Positions 24,270 through 36,451 of a stretch of 64,000 nucleotides of DNA are shown piece after piece. Origin of the DNA: Moniliophthora roreri (lineage: Eukaryota > Basidiomycota > Agaricomycetes > Agaricales > Marasmiaceae); contig LATX02000046.1 in NCBI GenBank assembly GCA_001466705.2, positions 1,240,001-1,304,000 of the forward strand, given 5' to 3'. The position numbers and the translations under genes were made by a program. Numbering within the stretch: position 1 is the first letter of the stretch; every line of letters starts with the position of its first letter. Under the pieces are notes generated by a model. The model was not told the origin of the DNA. It was given only the letters and a program-made list of their open reading frames with translations, and did no database searches.

Positions 24270-25754
24270 ATGTCGAAAACCCTTTCAGAGCTGGAAAGGA
24301 AGTACACGAGCCAGTCGTCTCTTATCGAAACCCTTGAGGATGAGATGGATGAGTTGAAGGATGAGAACGAACGGATGAAAGCAGATCTTCGCCGTTTCAA
24401 GGCTCGGGTTCGTCTTTTGGAGCAGGAAAATGAGAGATTATGGAAGAATGTCTGCAAGGTGTGTATCCAGTCATTCCCTTGTGCATCCCAGCTGAAAAGT
24501 GCTCGTGCTGCAGCTCAGCGGACCCGTTTTTCCTAAAGCTATTGTTGCGCGCGTCATCTCTTTCCTACGTGAAGATCGCCAGGCTCTCAAATTCTGCGGA
24601 TTGACTTGCAAGCGATGGCTTCTCTTAAGCAGGCCTTACCTTTTCGAACGCATCCGAATCAATCCCACAACAAATGCTGAAATGTTTACCACCTTACTTC
24701 AACACCCCCGACAGGAGATTGCATCACATGTACAGATACTCCAGCTGGACGGTGGTGTGGCCAGCAAAGACCCCAACGTACCCCGTGAATGGCTACAACC
24801 TCTTGTCGACCAACTCCATACGTTCACTCGAGTCTCGACACTTCAGATCCGTGACATCAACCATCTGTGGTTCACTACCGAATCAAAGTCGTGGAAACGC
24901 CTGTGGACACCTATTCCGTTTCTAAGGCAGATCACCCACCTTGACATTGAAGATCCGTTGGGCCTACTCGATGACATGACTCAGCTCAGCGATCTCTTTC
25001 CCTCTCTGACCAGCTTGACTGGCCTTCGTCTCACAGAGCCGAAAACCAGCAGTCGCAAGGTGATCAACTTCACAGCTAAGGAGCCTCCCAAGACGCTTTC
25101 AGTGCTCAAGCTCACTAAGGACGAGCACAGCACATGCGCTCACCACCAGCTGTGGATTTGGTTCACGCTAACGGGCGCGAGGACCCTCAGGAACGTGGAG
25201 CTCGATATGATATGTGCTCGAGACTTTCCCTCGATTGGCGATTGCTTCTATGTCATCGGGAAGAATCTCGAGCGCCTGGTGATTGATGGGTTTCTGGATG
25301 TTGAGTCGATACGTGAGTCTCGCCTTTTTTCATGTGAATATCGATGGTACATCCTCTTTGTTTTGCAGGTCAATTCAGTCGACATCAAGTGCTCGGGAAG
25401 TGTGAGAAACTGACAGAGCTACGAATCCGACCGAACGGACGGGGTCAGTCAAGTTCGGTAAATGAGGCAAAGGGTGCTATAGATATCCTTGGGACGATGC
25501 CAGCTCGAAACGCGCTTTCGCGCGTAACGTTGTCTCTCCATGCGGAAGACTTCCCCGTTCCAAATGATAAAAGTGCCGCCGTTTTTAGCGAATTGGATTA
25601 TTTATTGACTGGAATCAGATTTATGGGGATGAGCCGGATCGAGGTCGAGATGAAGGCGGACGGAAGGATGGCGGAAAGTCTGGACGCTACGATTAGATTA
25701 TTACTACCGAACTGCTCAGAGCAGGGAATGTTACTGCCCATATTTCACGAATAG
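24270..25754 (+). CDS. Coiled-coil plus F-box protein with a leucine-rich-like C-terminal part
   Basis: Probable substrate-recognition subunit of an SCF ubiquitin ligase. Exon 1 (24270..24458) encodes 63 residues that are almost entirely a heptad-type coiled coil (LIETLEDEMDELKDENERM). An in-phase intron (24459..24513, ending CTGCAG) joins it to the F-box, PKAIVARVISFLREDRQALK followed by GLTCKRWLLLSRPYLFERI. The rest has loosely spaced leucine-rich segments (LQILQLDGG, ITHLDIEDPL, NVELDMI) as in fungal F-box/LRR proteins. A second intron (25313..25368) precedes the last exon, which ends at 25754. The coiled coil at the extreme N-terminus is unusual for this class and depends on the first splice being right. 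Confidence 0.7.
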
Positions 25755-26018
25755 ATTATTACTATTATAAGTAGCAACCCGATTACCCTGTTCAAACGAG
25801 TAAAATGAATCGGATTCAACTTCAAATACGTGCCATCTTGTCCCTTGTCGTCTTGAATTACCCGTCGTTCATTGCCTCGGGCTTAACCTTTCTCAAGCTA
25901 TTGAAGTTCAAATGTTTTCGACCACGGGAAGTACTTCAATGATTGACAAGGCTAACGGAGTTCGATAAGTACTAGAATTAGAGAGATCGGAGTATAAAGG
26001 TCTTCTTCGACGTAAACC
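25755..26018. other. Convergent 3' spacer
   Basis: About 260 bases between the stop codons of two convergent genes. Nothing recognised. Confidence 0.4.
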
Positions 26019-28571
26019 TCATTCCACACATTCCAAACCCGACGTAGTAAATCTGCCTTCCTCCTCTCCAATATCCTCTTCAAGTCTTTCAGCGCCATCC
26101 GAGTCGCTTTCTTCGTCGCTATCGCTTCCTTCGTTTTCGTCGTCATCTAATTTTTCTCCATTGCGTTCAGCTCGCCTGCGTCGCAACTCCCGATAGTCCA
26201 ACCGCGGCCGATCCCGAGGGAAAACCCTGATGATTGGTATCGCCGCGGAATCGTCGTCCTTAACAGCCGGGAAAAACCCTATAACGATGACCTCGCCATC
26301 TTTTGCGTTTGAAGCGATCCTTTTCCATGCCGAGAAGACCCGTGGATACATTCGTTTTTCCTTCTGCAACGATTCCGGGTCAAGAATTTTGAAATGATCG
26401 GGGCTCAAAACTTCTCCTGTAGGATCATCAAAATATATAACAACGCTTTGTCGTTTGATTCGATCCAAGGGAAGTTGTGGTCCCAAGGGGTCGAATACCG
26501 TCATTTGGGAGGCGTGGGCGAAGACGTAAACTCTAACGAGTACTGTGAAGAACTCGGTATCCATGAAAGATGGTGGCTTTGTACCTTCTGTGAAACGGGT
26601 TTTTTAAAGATCAAGCAGCCATCTAGATAGCACTGCGAAGACTCACTCTTCATCAGCTGACGATTCCTTGAGCATCGCTTCCGATGATTAGGCCAGTCTT
26701 TTTTTCCGCACTCGCGAGAGCAGTAGGAGACGCTCGAGCATGCGGAGCATTTTAAATACCGAATTTTTTGTCCTTCCTCGCCTGCGGGGTAACCTTTGCT
26801 GGAACACTAAGCATAAGAAAGCGTAAGCGATGCGATGATTTAGGTGAATATCAATTGAACATACTCCCTCGTACCCGCACATCCGCACCATGCTATGGTT
26901 GAAAAAAACTTTGCAGTAGTTGGCCCTCAACTTACATGTCTCCCACGATGACCAAAAGGGTTCGGGTCGTGGTTGCAGGTTTTCCTCTAGACCGGAATCA
27001 ATGATATGTTTCATCGACTTCAAAAACCTAGTGCGGATGGATGGGTAGACAATGAAAACTTTGATCGTATTGAGCATCTCCGAAAAGATATCGCCCAATT
27101 TGCGCCCGCAGTCCTTTTCCTTGCTCTCTCGGATCTTGTCGTAGGCGAAGAACCGCTTGGCCTTGAACATGAGGATGAGTAGGCCCAAGTCCAATGCCTG
27201 CGATATCCACATTGGTGTAGCCAAAAAGCCTCCCAAGAGCGATGCTCCTTCGATTAGCAGCAGCGCAGCGCAGTGGAAATCCGATGAATCGTTCGGAGTC
27301 CGCTGTAGCAGCTTCGGTCGAGTAATGAACATTTTTAATAGGTTAAAGAGCGCCGGTATACCACCATTGAGAAGGAAAGGAGAGTAGAGGGGGCCTTTAA
27401 ACGACGAAATGTAAACAAGCGACATGAACAGTTGAAGTCCTATGAATCGTTGCTCTCCCATGTCGCCGAAGTGTTGAGTAACCAAAAGTAAATGGCAAAT
27501 GTATATCCTGGTCACGTCCAATTTTCCAGACGAATTTACCTGGGTCATGTGGTCTGCAAATGCTTCGAAGTGAGAGCCGTCATACATGATGAGAGCCACA
27601 ACGGCGGACCAGGTATGCCAGGTAGCGTGCGATAGCTCCAGGACTCGAAGCCATACATTTGTTGAAAGTAGAGGTAGATTTGGAGAGGCACGCCGTAGAA
27701 TGCGCGCTTCTACATCTACGTCCTCTGTCTCGGCTTTGACGGCGTCCGGGTATAAAAGCAGTAGGGACAGAACGCGCAATACTTTGTCCAAAAGATCTAC
27801 ACCTTCAGGTGTAAATGGTCCTTTTGACTCGTCGGCAAGAGCAACATTCTCAATTAAGAATGTTACCCAAAGTCCGATGTTTGCACCTGAGGACCAGTTC
27901 TTTTTAACGGATGCCATGGTATCTTTACGAGCCTTGCTTCCGCCGTTGTGCATTTTATCTGTTAGATACGCAATCGACCCTAATGCATTCCAGACCTGAA
28001 CAGGGGGACGCGACACGTCGAAAGCTACTGGTAGTTTGTTGTTGCGGCGTAGCCGTGCCATTGCCCCCTCGTGCGAGGTGAATTGCTGACGAATGAAAGA
28101 CTTGAAAAGCTGGTAGTCTGTTGGGCCCTGCATTTTCTTAAGTACGTGATTTCTTGTCATTCAATTGAAAGATAGTGATCAGGGTTATGACGCACTTGCT
28201 GGGAATTAATTTTCCTTTCTTTTAGGAAAGACCAGAGGCGATACTAATGCACGTTTGGCGTAGATGTCTAGCGAAGTAGATATAGAGTCAGTCAGTGCGT
28301 TCTTTGTCCATTGAGAGTCAGAATGGAAGGCCATCAACGCCAGTGCACCTGAAGCGCCGACGCGACCGTGACGGGTAGAATATGATTCTTTCAGGCGCTC
28401 AATCCAGTGGACTTGACAGTTCCAACGACGTATAGCCTGAGATCGATGATTTACATACTGTTTTTGAGAACTCACCAAACTCAATGGACCTTCAGAATCG
28501 CGTTGCAGACCAGCAATACACGTCAGACGTCGGAGTTGAGGGGTTGATAAAACAGTCATGTGATGCTGCAC
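26019..28571 (-). CDS. MYND-type zinc-finger protein
   Basis: A large helical protein with a C-terminal-half MYND zinc finger, a class abundant in Agaricomycetes and of unknown role. The finger is split by a 58-base intron (26807..26864). Joined, it reads MCGYEGCSSKGYPAGEEG, then YLKCSACSSVSYCSREC and GKKDWPNHRKRC, matching the C-x2-C...Y-C-x3-C...H-x3-C pattern. A second intron (26588..26646) links it to the last exon, which ends in a very acidic tail (DDDENEGSDSDEESDSDG) with the stop at 26019. The long middle exon (to about 28.15 kb) is helical and repetitive in character. The first exons (28206..28571) fit the same gene, but their junction near 28.13-28.24 kb is not resolved; an in-phase intron ending at AATGCAG before GPTDYQLFKSF is the best candidate. 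Confidence 0.75.
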
Positions 28572-28870
28572 CAGTTAGTCCCTGTGCCGCTTTTGCGTCA
28601 GAGGCCGCTGCTCTTTGTTCTTTTGTTCGAATCCCCCTGTTCTCTGTTTCTCTGGAACCGTCATAAAAGTATGCGTTCCTTTCTGTTCTCATCTATCTCA
28701 AACATGATTGAGTATATCAGCCATTCCAACAAGGTTCCTAGAAAGAAACTCGGAATGGTCTTTGTTTGATTTTGTTAAATACTCTGGTGCGTGTTAAGCT
28801 CCAATCATCCTTGTGTTGAGCTCTCACTGTCTCATCGTTCCATAGTTTCTTGATTCTTGCATTCTTAAAT
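28572..28870. promoter_or_regulatory. Divergent intergenic region (likely shared promoter)
   Basis: Only about 300 bases separate the starts of the MYND gene (minus) and the F-box-like gene (plus), so both must be controlled from here. No specific binding site was identified. Confidence 0.45.
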
Positions 28871-30260
28871 ATGGATCCCGCAGGCGAGGACGTTACAATG
28901 ACTTCCTCCGACGCAGACTACGACGACTACGAGGACTATTTATCAAAGCAACTATGGACAAGGGCAAGTGGTGCGGAGGTGGTCCTTGGTGTAAGTCTTT
29001 ATGCCCTTCTAGGACGCCATGCTAACACTGTGATTGAAGACCCATGAATTGGAAGCGAGGAATACGCCTCGAAGGCCGGATAAAAAACCCGAAAAGACTG
29101 GAAACTTAGGGGTCGTTTCTCAGGTCAACTTGACTGTTACTTGAAAGTTGCTGTTACTGACGAGTAGGATGCAGAGAAGAGACAATAACGAAACTGTCGT
29201 TCCCCTCGAAATTATCCTCCTTATCATCGACCACCTCCATGATGACCACACAACCCTGAAAACTCTCATCAAGGCATGTCCAATGTTAGAGGCGCACTGT
29301 AGACCTCATATATACAGGAGGGCGTCGTTCCATGCATTTCAGGAAACCGACTTTAGTGCTCTTTGTCCTTATCCCTTAGTGGTCCGGCATCTCGAGCTGA
29401 TCTCTAGTCGGTGTCCTGAGCCAACGTGGATGGGCTCTCTACTCAGCCGTATAGACGAGTTGTCAGCTGTAGAGTCACTTGGGTGCTGTGACTTTCATTG
29501 GGAAGATTTCTCTGACCCAGGAACAGCGTGTTACACGCTACTGTCTTCTCCCGTAACGCGGCACATCAAGGACCTCTTTCTTTGTGGGTTCTACGCAGAT
29601 GAATTCTATGATATCGCCCTTATCATCTCAGCCTTTCCTTCTTTGGAAAGACTGACAATAAGCATGGACGATGTTGATGAGGGGTCGCCTATCCTGGATA
29701 GCACGCATCTACCTCCTCCACCTACTGGTTTAAGAGAAATGGTAGTCCATGAAGGTGGAGGATGCAATCAGATGGGGAATTTTTGGAGCTGGTTCTATGT
29801 GAAACATTTCATTGGCTTGCGTACGATTGAACTCGCGCCGTCGTTTCTAGGAGACTATCCATTATTTGAGATTTACATGGGTCTCGCTGGTGATGCATTG
29901 ACGCATCTGAGCGTCGCCCTTCAGTCCAGAGAGCATATTTGTATGTTTCAGTTGTCGATCTTTGTCGTAGCATTGCTGATACAAATTTTCGTAGTTGCCT
30001 TCGCAAACACACAAATTCTATTACATGCGAAAAATCTGGAAATTTTGGAGGTATCACAGTATTGTCCGGATCCATGGAATATTCCAATTCTTGGTGGAAT
30101 TCTCGGCAGGGCATCTTGCCCTAGGCTTGCGAAGTTGATTCTTCCAAAGAACGCTGTCCCTCAAGGTTATGATCCCCTTACGCTAGAAGAGTTTATGCTT
30201 GCGTACCGCATCATAGATCCGCAGAGATTTCCTATGTTAAATGGCGTGGTATGGAAGTAG
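28871..30260 (+). CDS. F-box-like protein with an acidic N-terminal extension
   Basis: Probable F-box-like adaptor; the F-box is weak (VVPLEIILLIIDHLHDDHTT). The chosen start (28871) gives an acidic leader, SSDADYDDYEDYLSKQLW. Two in-phase introns (about 28990..29039, and about 29125..29174 ending GATGCAG) join it to the main exon. The body carries spaced leucine-type segments (VRHLELISSRC, FPSLERLTISMDD, LRTIELAPS, NLEILEVSQYC) typical of fungal F-box family proteins. A GT...AG stretch at about 29939..29995 leaves the frame unchanged whether removed or kept, so it may be an intron. The stop is at 30258-30260. Target unknown. Confidence 0.65.
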
Positions 30261-30456
30261 TGACTTGTAGGAATATTGTGCTTTGTATTAAGCTTTGTAT
30301 TAAGCTTTGTACAGTACCATTTGTGTAGACCGCATCGACCTACATTCTAGGCCAGGCGTCAAGTCGTCGCCAAACATGGAACCAAACAACATTGGTCACA
30401 GCGATTGACTGTGCTGCTATAATCGTCTTACTTGAAATGCCGTCTTCTTCATTGAT

Positions 30457-33400
30457 ATGAATTACTCGAAATCTCAATGGAGAAACTTTTCCAGGAAACC
30501 TCAGAATCTACCTGCAGGAGAAGATCGTCAGCCGAATGAAGGCATTAACAAGCGCGCCGAAGATGCACCTCCTTCCATCATTTCGGTCGCGAAACGTGGG
30601 GGCGGAAGAGGTAGAGGGATAGGACGTGGATTTGGCTCTAATCTCCATGGGAATGGACGTGAGGCATCTGGAGCGCCAAGAAATGCAGTCAACAGTGGTA
30701 TTCCTGCACGAGGTTTTCAGAGAGGTCGCGACGGGAGTGCAGGGCGTGGTAGAGGCAGAGGAAATACTCGGGGAGGTCATCCTGCGATCAATACCGGTGT
30801 CAATATTGGGCACCAGCAGAACATTCACGCTTCGGTATCTACTCGTGCTGAAGATGGGTCTATTTCGAGCGTTGGATGGCCTAAGGGAAGGTTGAACAGA
30901 GATCAGGGCTGGGCAGGTATGAGAGCGCGAAGTCAGAGGGAGGACATTGCCTCTCAGGCTAATGCTACGTCTTCAAGTTGCCTAGATTCCCTGAATGAAT
31001 CTCGGTCTGTCGTGTCGAACCTAGGGCAGCATGTTCGCCCGCAGCGAACCAAAGCTTCTCTAGTTGATGGACCGAAAGAGGATCCCCGGCAGCAGGAGGA
31101 TTCAGTTTCCAACATGCGAAAGGCCGCCGGTCTTGCAGAAGCAGCCTCACATCCTAATCCTGGAGGTGGAGGCGGACGCGCACCATCTCCTCATCGTATG
31201 CCGCCGCCGCACCGGAACCTCCACGAACCTTACACCCACGCACCTACAAACCCCCGGCTCCATTTTCATCCACAAAAGCGCCAGAAAGCTCAGGACGAGG
31301 AGCTGACGAATCTACTGGTTGAGCGTTCCTCATCCCCTTCAGAATCACTGTCGGACTACGACCTCCAGTATCCAGATACAGACGACAGTCCTGCCGCGCT
31401 GTCGTCTCCTCAGTTAGATCATATCAACTTGCGACCTGGGTCTGCATCAGCGCTCATATTACCTCAACAGGCACCTTTACTCCATGATAACGAATTACAT
31501 GGAAAGTCGCCTTCAACCGTGTACAAGGATGTAGGCGTACAATGGATTGATCCGTCCTCATCCGAATTCCATCATGCTACTGAACAGAGCCAACCATCGC
31601 TCATCCGCAGAGTTGCTCCAGCACTTGCCACTCCAACTGATACCGAGAACGTTGGCGTTCAATGGCAAGGCAGTGTCAATATTGTCATCTCACTCAAACG
31701 TCCTATAAATTCAACTTTGGTATCAGGGACGGAGGGCCAGACTCAGCACGAGCCTACAGAATTACGATCTCCGAAACGGCAGAAACTGGCATCCGAAGGC
31801 TCAATGAACGCTTCTGTATCTGCACCGGATACCCAACACCCAATGACTGCTGGCGTCAAGGTTAAGGTCGAACGCAGGAGCCCTAGCGTCGAGCTCACAG
31901 TGTCACCTACTTCGGGGAACCCACCTGTCAAGATTGAGCGTAGGAGCCCTAGCCCGGCGAGCTTGGAGTCGGTGAGGAACCGGGTTACCGAAGGTTCACA
32001 ATGGTACCATCCAATGCCAGCTAGATGCCACAAGAGCAACCCTAACTGGATGCTCAACCGTCGGAAGTGGTTTGACAAGGAGTCCGCGGTCTTGATGAAG
32101 AAGGGGTTGAAGTTGGGGAGACACTTTTTCCGGTCAGTGGTACCCAGGAAACTTGCATCAATCGTGCTCATGCCTGCTTTACTTTCAATAGTGATGATGG
32201 TATGGTCATCGACTGGTACGTTGACTGAACTGTTCACTGTTTCTTACTGTTACTCAAACCTTCCGAGGACAGGACTAGCTCAATACCGAGATGGCCAGAC
32301 ACCCTGGATCCGTCATCACCATCTATCTCGTTGACTAATGATGCTCGAAAACCATCGCAACCTAACGCTCATACTTCCCCTGCCAGTACGATTCGCGGTG
32401 AAACGGAGGTGATAGATCTTATCATCGATGTTGACGAGTCGCCTAGGCCTCACGCTCATATTTCCTCTGCCATTACGATTCGCAGTGAAACGGAGGTGAT
32501 AGATTTCGTCACCGACGTTGACGAGTCGCCCAGGCCCAACACTTCACCCAAACCTCACACCCTAAATCCAAGCGTAAACCAAGAGTCCAGCATCGCAACG
32601 AAACATGCCTCGTCATTAACTACGACTACGTCACCATATTCATTCTCAGTGTCTCTGCACTCTTCAAAACCCATTCCTTCTCCATCGCGTTCCGATACTG
32701 AACCTGCGAAGAGGCACCGTCCGTCATCCTCAGCTCACCTTTCCCTTCAGAAGCCGCTGCCAAAGACTTCTGTGAGCAAGAAACGACGCCCACTTCCTAT
32801 ACTTCCGGTGATGACACCACCGTTGAATTCTACTATTCCAGCAGTTCCTTCGACGAGGGCATCCTCGTCATCTGTCGGTCTATCGCACCCGAAGCCACCT
32901 GCAGTTTTGCCTTTGCTTCCAGTTATGACACCACCGTCCAGAGCTGCTCGATCAGCTCACTCAACAAAAACCCCACCATTCACCCTAGCACACGCGGATT
33001 CGCTCGCCGTTGTATCTAATGAAGCAGATAGCAGAAACAAGGATGTACCGCTATCCAAGGGGATGGTCACAAAGCCTGTTACTGCTTCATCCTCGTTCGC
33101 TGTCGGTGCCGCTACCGCACCCAATGAAAACGATAGTAGTGACGAGGATGTGCCGTTATCCAAGCAACTTCCTAATGATCTAGCTTCGACGTCGGCACGA
33201 AATCAGAAGTTGGATTCACGGCCGCACCAAACCACGCCCAGGACTCCACTTCCCGGCTGGACCGTACTAGCTTCACCACCCCCATCACCCCCATCTTCGT
33301 CGAGAAGGCGTTCTCCACCTCCGGACCCCCCTCGCCTACCACAAAAGGAACAGAAGAAGGGTTGGGCACCACCTATTCGTTCCTTGTTTCCGCCGCGATC

Positions 33401-33725
33401 TATGCCTTCAGATGATAAGGATGAGGATGAGTTGGATGATGATTCGGAGAAAGAAATGGATTTCACCTTTGAACACATATGCGCGCCAGCTCGGCGACGA
33501 CGTCAACGTGATCAAAGCATGAAAACGCAAGCGGATGTAGACCCTAATACCGATCCATCTGAAGATGACATGGGTGAAGTCGAGGAGGATCTACTTGGGG
33601 AATACTCCGACGTTCTCATTGAGAATAGGCCTTGGGTGGATAACAAGAGCGAGGAGGCTGAAGTTCTATCGATAAACACGGCACCCGAAACGATTTGGAT
33701 GCTTTCCGATTCGGAGGGCGAATGA
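30457..33725 (+). CDS. Large disordered protein with SUMO-acceptor and SUMO-interacting-like motifs
   Basis: Uncharacterised 1,050-residue protein, probably nuclear. Exons 30457..32132, 32192..32215 (24 bases) and 32273..33725 join in frame. The N-terminus is RG-rich (GGGRGRGIGRGFG). A conserved core lies around residues 530-580 (WMLNRRKWFDKESAVLMKKG and LKLGRHFFRDDGMVIDW) and is completed only by the micro-exon. VKVERRSP (residue 469 on) and VKIERRSP (residue 491 on) match the phosphorylation-dependent SUMO motif. A tandem repeat carries VIDLIIDVDE (613) and VIDFVTDVDE (642), which look like SUMO-interacting motifs next to acidic residues. Pairs VGVQW, LPVMTPP and DVPLSK are also repeated. 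The C-terminus is acidic. The rest is Ser/Pro-rich and low complexity. Function is not known; the SUMO link is inferred from motifs only. Confidence 0.75.
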
Positions 33726-34737
33726 AGACAATCGAGCAAGATCACACTCAGAACACTTACCATGTCTTAACATGATAACTTTCTTGGACGCCTCCGAGGG
33801 TCTCTAGCAGTCATTCTCGACAAAGTGAGCAGGTCGCATGTTTACCCTGCTGGATGGACGTCTATTCCTGTCGGACTCCATACACACTCGAGGTATCGGT
33901 AGCTTGCTTCAGTCTCCATCAATCACTCCGCCAAAACCACCTCTATTTCTTGCACACTCGACACCACCCGGGTCCGCGTCACGGCTTTGCACACCGTTTC
34001 GCATCGCTGCGGTCATTCTTCTGGTGTTGCGTACCCAACCGTGAAACTACTTATACCCAATATCACCTGATACTGTAGTGCACAAGGCCATGCATGTACA
34101 GAGAGAAGTCTTAATACATGTTGCCGTCTGTCTGGCAAAGGTACCTTGACACACTGAGATCAGGCCACGGAGAACGGAATTGGCATCGGGGAGGAGGTAT
34201 TGAAATGGCAAGAATCCTTCCGCCTAATGGTAGGTATGCATCACTGACCTACCACCTTGTCTTGAAACGTTGACACGTCGCCGCTATCGTTCTTCAGGCC
34301 TGAAAAGATACACCGAGTCAGTATCCATCTTCAATTGTAACAGTGGTATGGCCCACCAGCTACTCGGCTCAGATATCCTAAACGAATCCCCGAGGTTCTC
34401 GTCAGTACATCCCTAATAATTAGAATTACTTCATGGCGATACCCCTTCTGCCTATATGTTCTGTGGTTCAGTAGGAGAAGAGGGTGGAGGAAGGGGCTGA
34501 TAGGCGACATGCGCCTGCGACCTTGACGTTGACATGTACAAATCGTTAATCAAAAGCTAAAGAAAAACGGTAAAATATAAACTTGGCTTCTCGCGTCAGA
34601 CTTTTATCCAGCACTCCCAATGCAAAGACGTGGTCATCGTCGAAAATAAAGAAGTCATCATCTCGATAGCTTGTGCTCCAGTAATAGAGTTTGTACATGT
34701 AAGTAAAAAACTGAAGAATGAAGGGGATGTATCCCAT
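33726..34737. other. Convergent 3' spacer, nothing recognised
   Basis: About 1 kb between convergent genes. Small open frames at 33838..34078 (plus) and 34546..34737 (minus) have no family features. Confidence 0.45.
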
Positions 34738-36451
34738 TCACAACGCCAGAGACACACTAAAGTCGAACGGAGCACCAGTTAGACCCGCGGTCGTCCTCGA
34801 TCCGGCCGACAATATGCTCCAATCTGCGCCATTGACTTGAATCTGAGCAATGGATAAGTATGAGAACATGTCGGAACGTTGGCTTCCTCTTACTTCGTAG
34901 TCTTCCCCTTGATGTGGATCAGGGTTGGATATCAGCTCCCAATACAGCCATGGGACCTTGAAGTTGTTGATCTTCTGAATGTTCGAGTTCAGATTTGCGG
35001 TTCGCCCTCCACCGACAAGAGATCCCCATTCTTCGATGATGAGCTTTTTTCCGGCGGCCTGGGCTTGACTGACCGCATTAGCCATAAAGTTGTCGTAGTC
35101 ACTGATAGGAGTTTGGATTGAGACTTGGTTGCGTTTCTGAATGTGAGTAGAAACGTACTCGTTGTAATCGTGGATAGCTACAACGTCAACTGCCGGGCAT
35201 GAGCCGCTAAAGAAGAACGATTGAACACTGGCGGCAGCGGACCCTCCGCCGGTGAAGATTAGTTGGTTGCGGTCACCGACATTGTTACGAATCTGTTCGA
35301 GTAGAGTGAGAATGTATACAGCTTCCGAAGAGCGTCACATATACCTGCTGCGAAGTGCTACAAATCCACGACAAGTGAGCCTGTCGGTCAGCGCGGTGTC
35401 AAAACAACTCTAAGCGAAGGTGTAAAGGTTGTCGCACCTTGTAAAAATCCTGGTCAAAGATCATGGGTCTAGTGAAAAACGTCCAGGTTCAACCTGTACC
35501 CGAAATAATCGGAATCGTCACGCACTCGTTCTGAGATTCGTAGCCGAAGATATAACCACCGAGCTCGCTCCAAGGTCTGTTACTGAGTAGTTTGTTCTTG
35601 TGAATATTCAGGATGTGAGTAATTCGCTGGTTGAAGTTGTTGATAGCATCTGATGTGGCGGTTGAAGCATGAGCCAAAAGCCTTGCAGAACGAGCTGACG
35701 TACCAGGATCCGTATAGAAATTTCTGTCGCCATATCTCTGACCATAGATATCTCCAGCTTGAAGAGAGTTCTCTGTAGAGCAGATACATGTGTGAGGAGT
35801 CTTTTCATACGAAGCGGTGAATATGGACACACTGTCGTGCATGCCTGGTTATGCACCGCGTTTGAGCTTCTACCTCATCATTCAAACTACGCGCTTAACA
35901 CACCTATGAGCAATTTGATACCTGGTCCAAAATGTTACAATCAGCAGACGAAGAGAGCTGGTAGGAGTGCCTGCTCACCCCGAGCATGAGCATCAACCTA
36001 ACAATACACTCAGCAATCCGCAAACACTCCAGTACACGAGACACACACCATCAGTTGATCAATCTGATCCAGGATCGTCTCGTCGTAGGTGCCAATTCCA
36101 TTGTGCTCGAGATCGGGAACAGCTCGACTATTACTGCCTTTCTGACCGGCGTCATGACCAGTGACCCATGTTCTGAGTACCTGTGAAACGAGGGCGCGGC
36201 ATCGAGTCACGAGAATCATAGGGTAGAGATGCACGCAGCGCACCTTCATGCCAGCGGCCTGCATCCCATCAAGAATAGCATGTCTGTCGGCATCGGGCAG
36301 ACTGTAGATATAATAGTTCTGGCATCTTTTGTCAGTGCCAAGCGGCTTTGAATCCTGGAGAAGGGACCCTCACATTGGCACCAGCGAAACTATTCGCAGT
36401 GAAACCTTGATGAACGATCGAGAGAATCGTCAAGAGCGGAAGGACTTTCAT
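34738..36451 (-). CDS. Secreted glycoside hydrolase, GH5 mannanase-like
   Basis: Predicted retaining glycosidase of clan GH-A acting outside the cell on plant or fungal polysaccharide, closest in motif pattern to fungal GH5 mannanase-like proteins. The start at 36451 gives the signal peptide MKVLPLLTILSIVHQGFTA. Then come NSFAGAN, NYYIYSLPDADRHAILDGMQ, VLRTWVTGHDAG and LEHNGIGTYDETILDQIDQL, followed by FNQRITHILN and WSELGGYIFGYESQNEPM, whose Glu is the acid/base (QNEPM is restored by splicing GTGCGT...CACTAG). DVVAIHDYNEY follows, and IIEEWGSL contains the nucleophile Glu. At least seven short introns are needed. No lesion seen. Substrate is uncertain: mannan is a guess from family resemblance. 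Confidence 0.78.
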
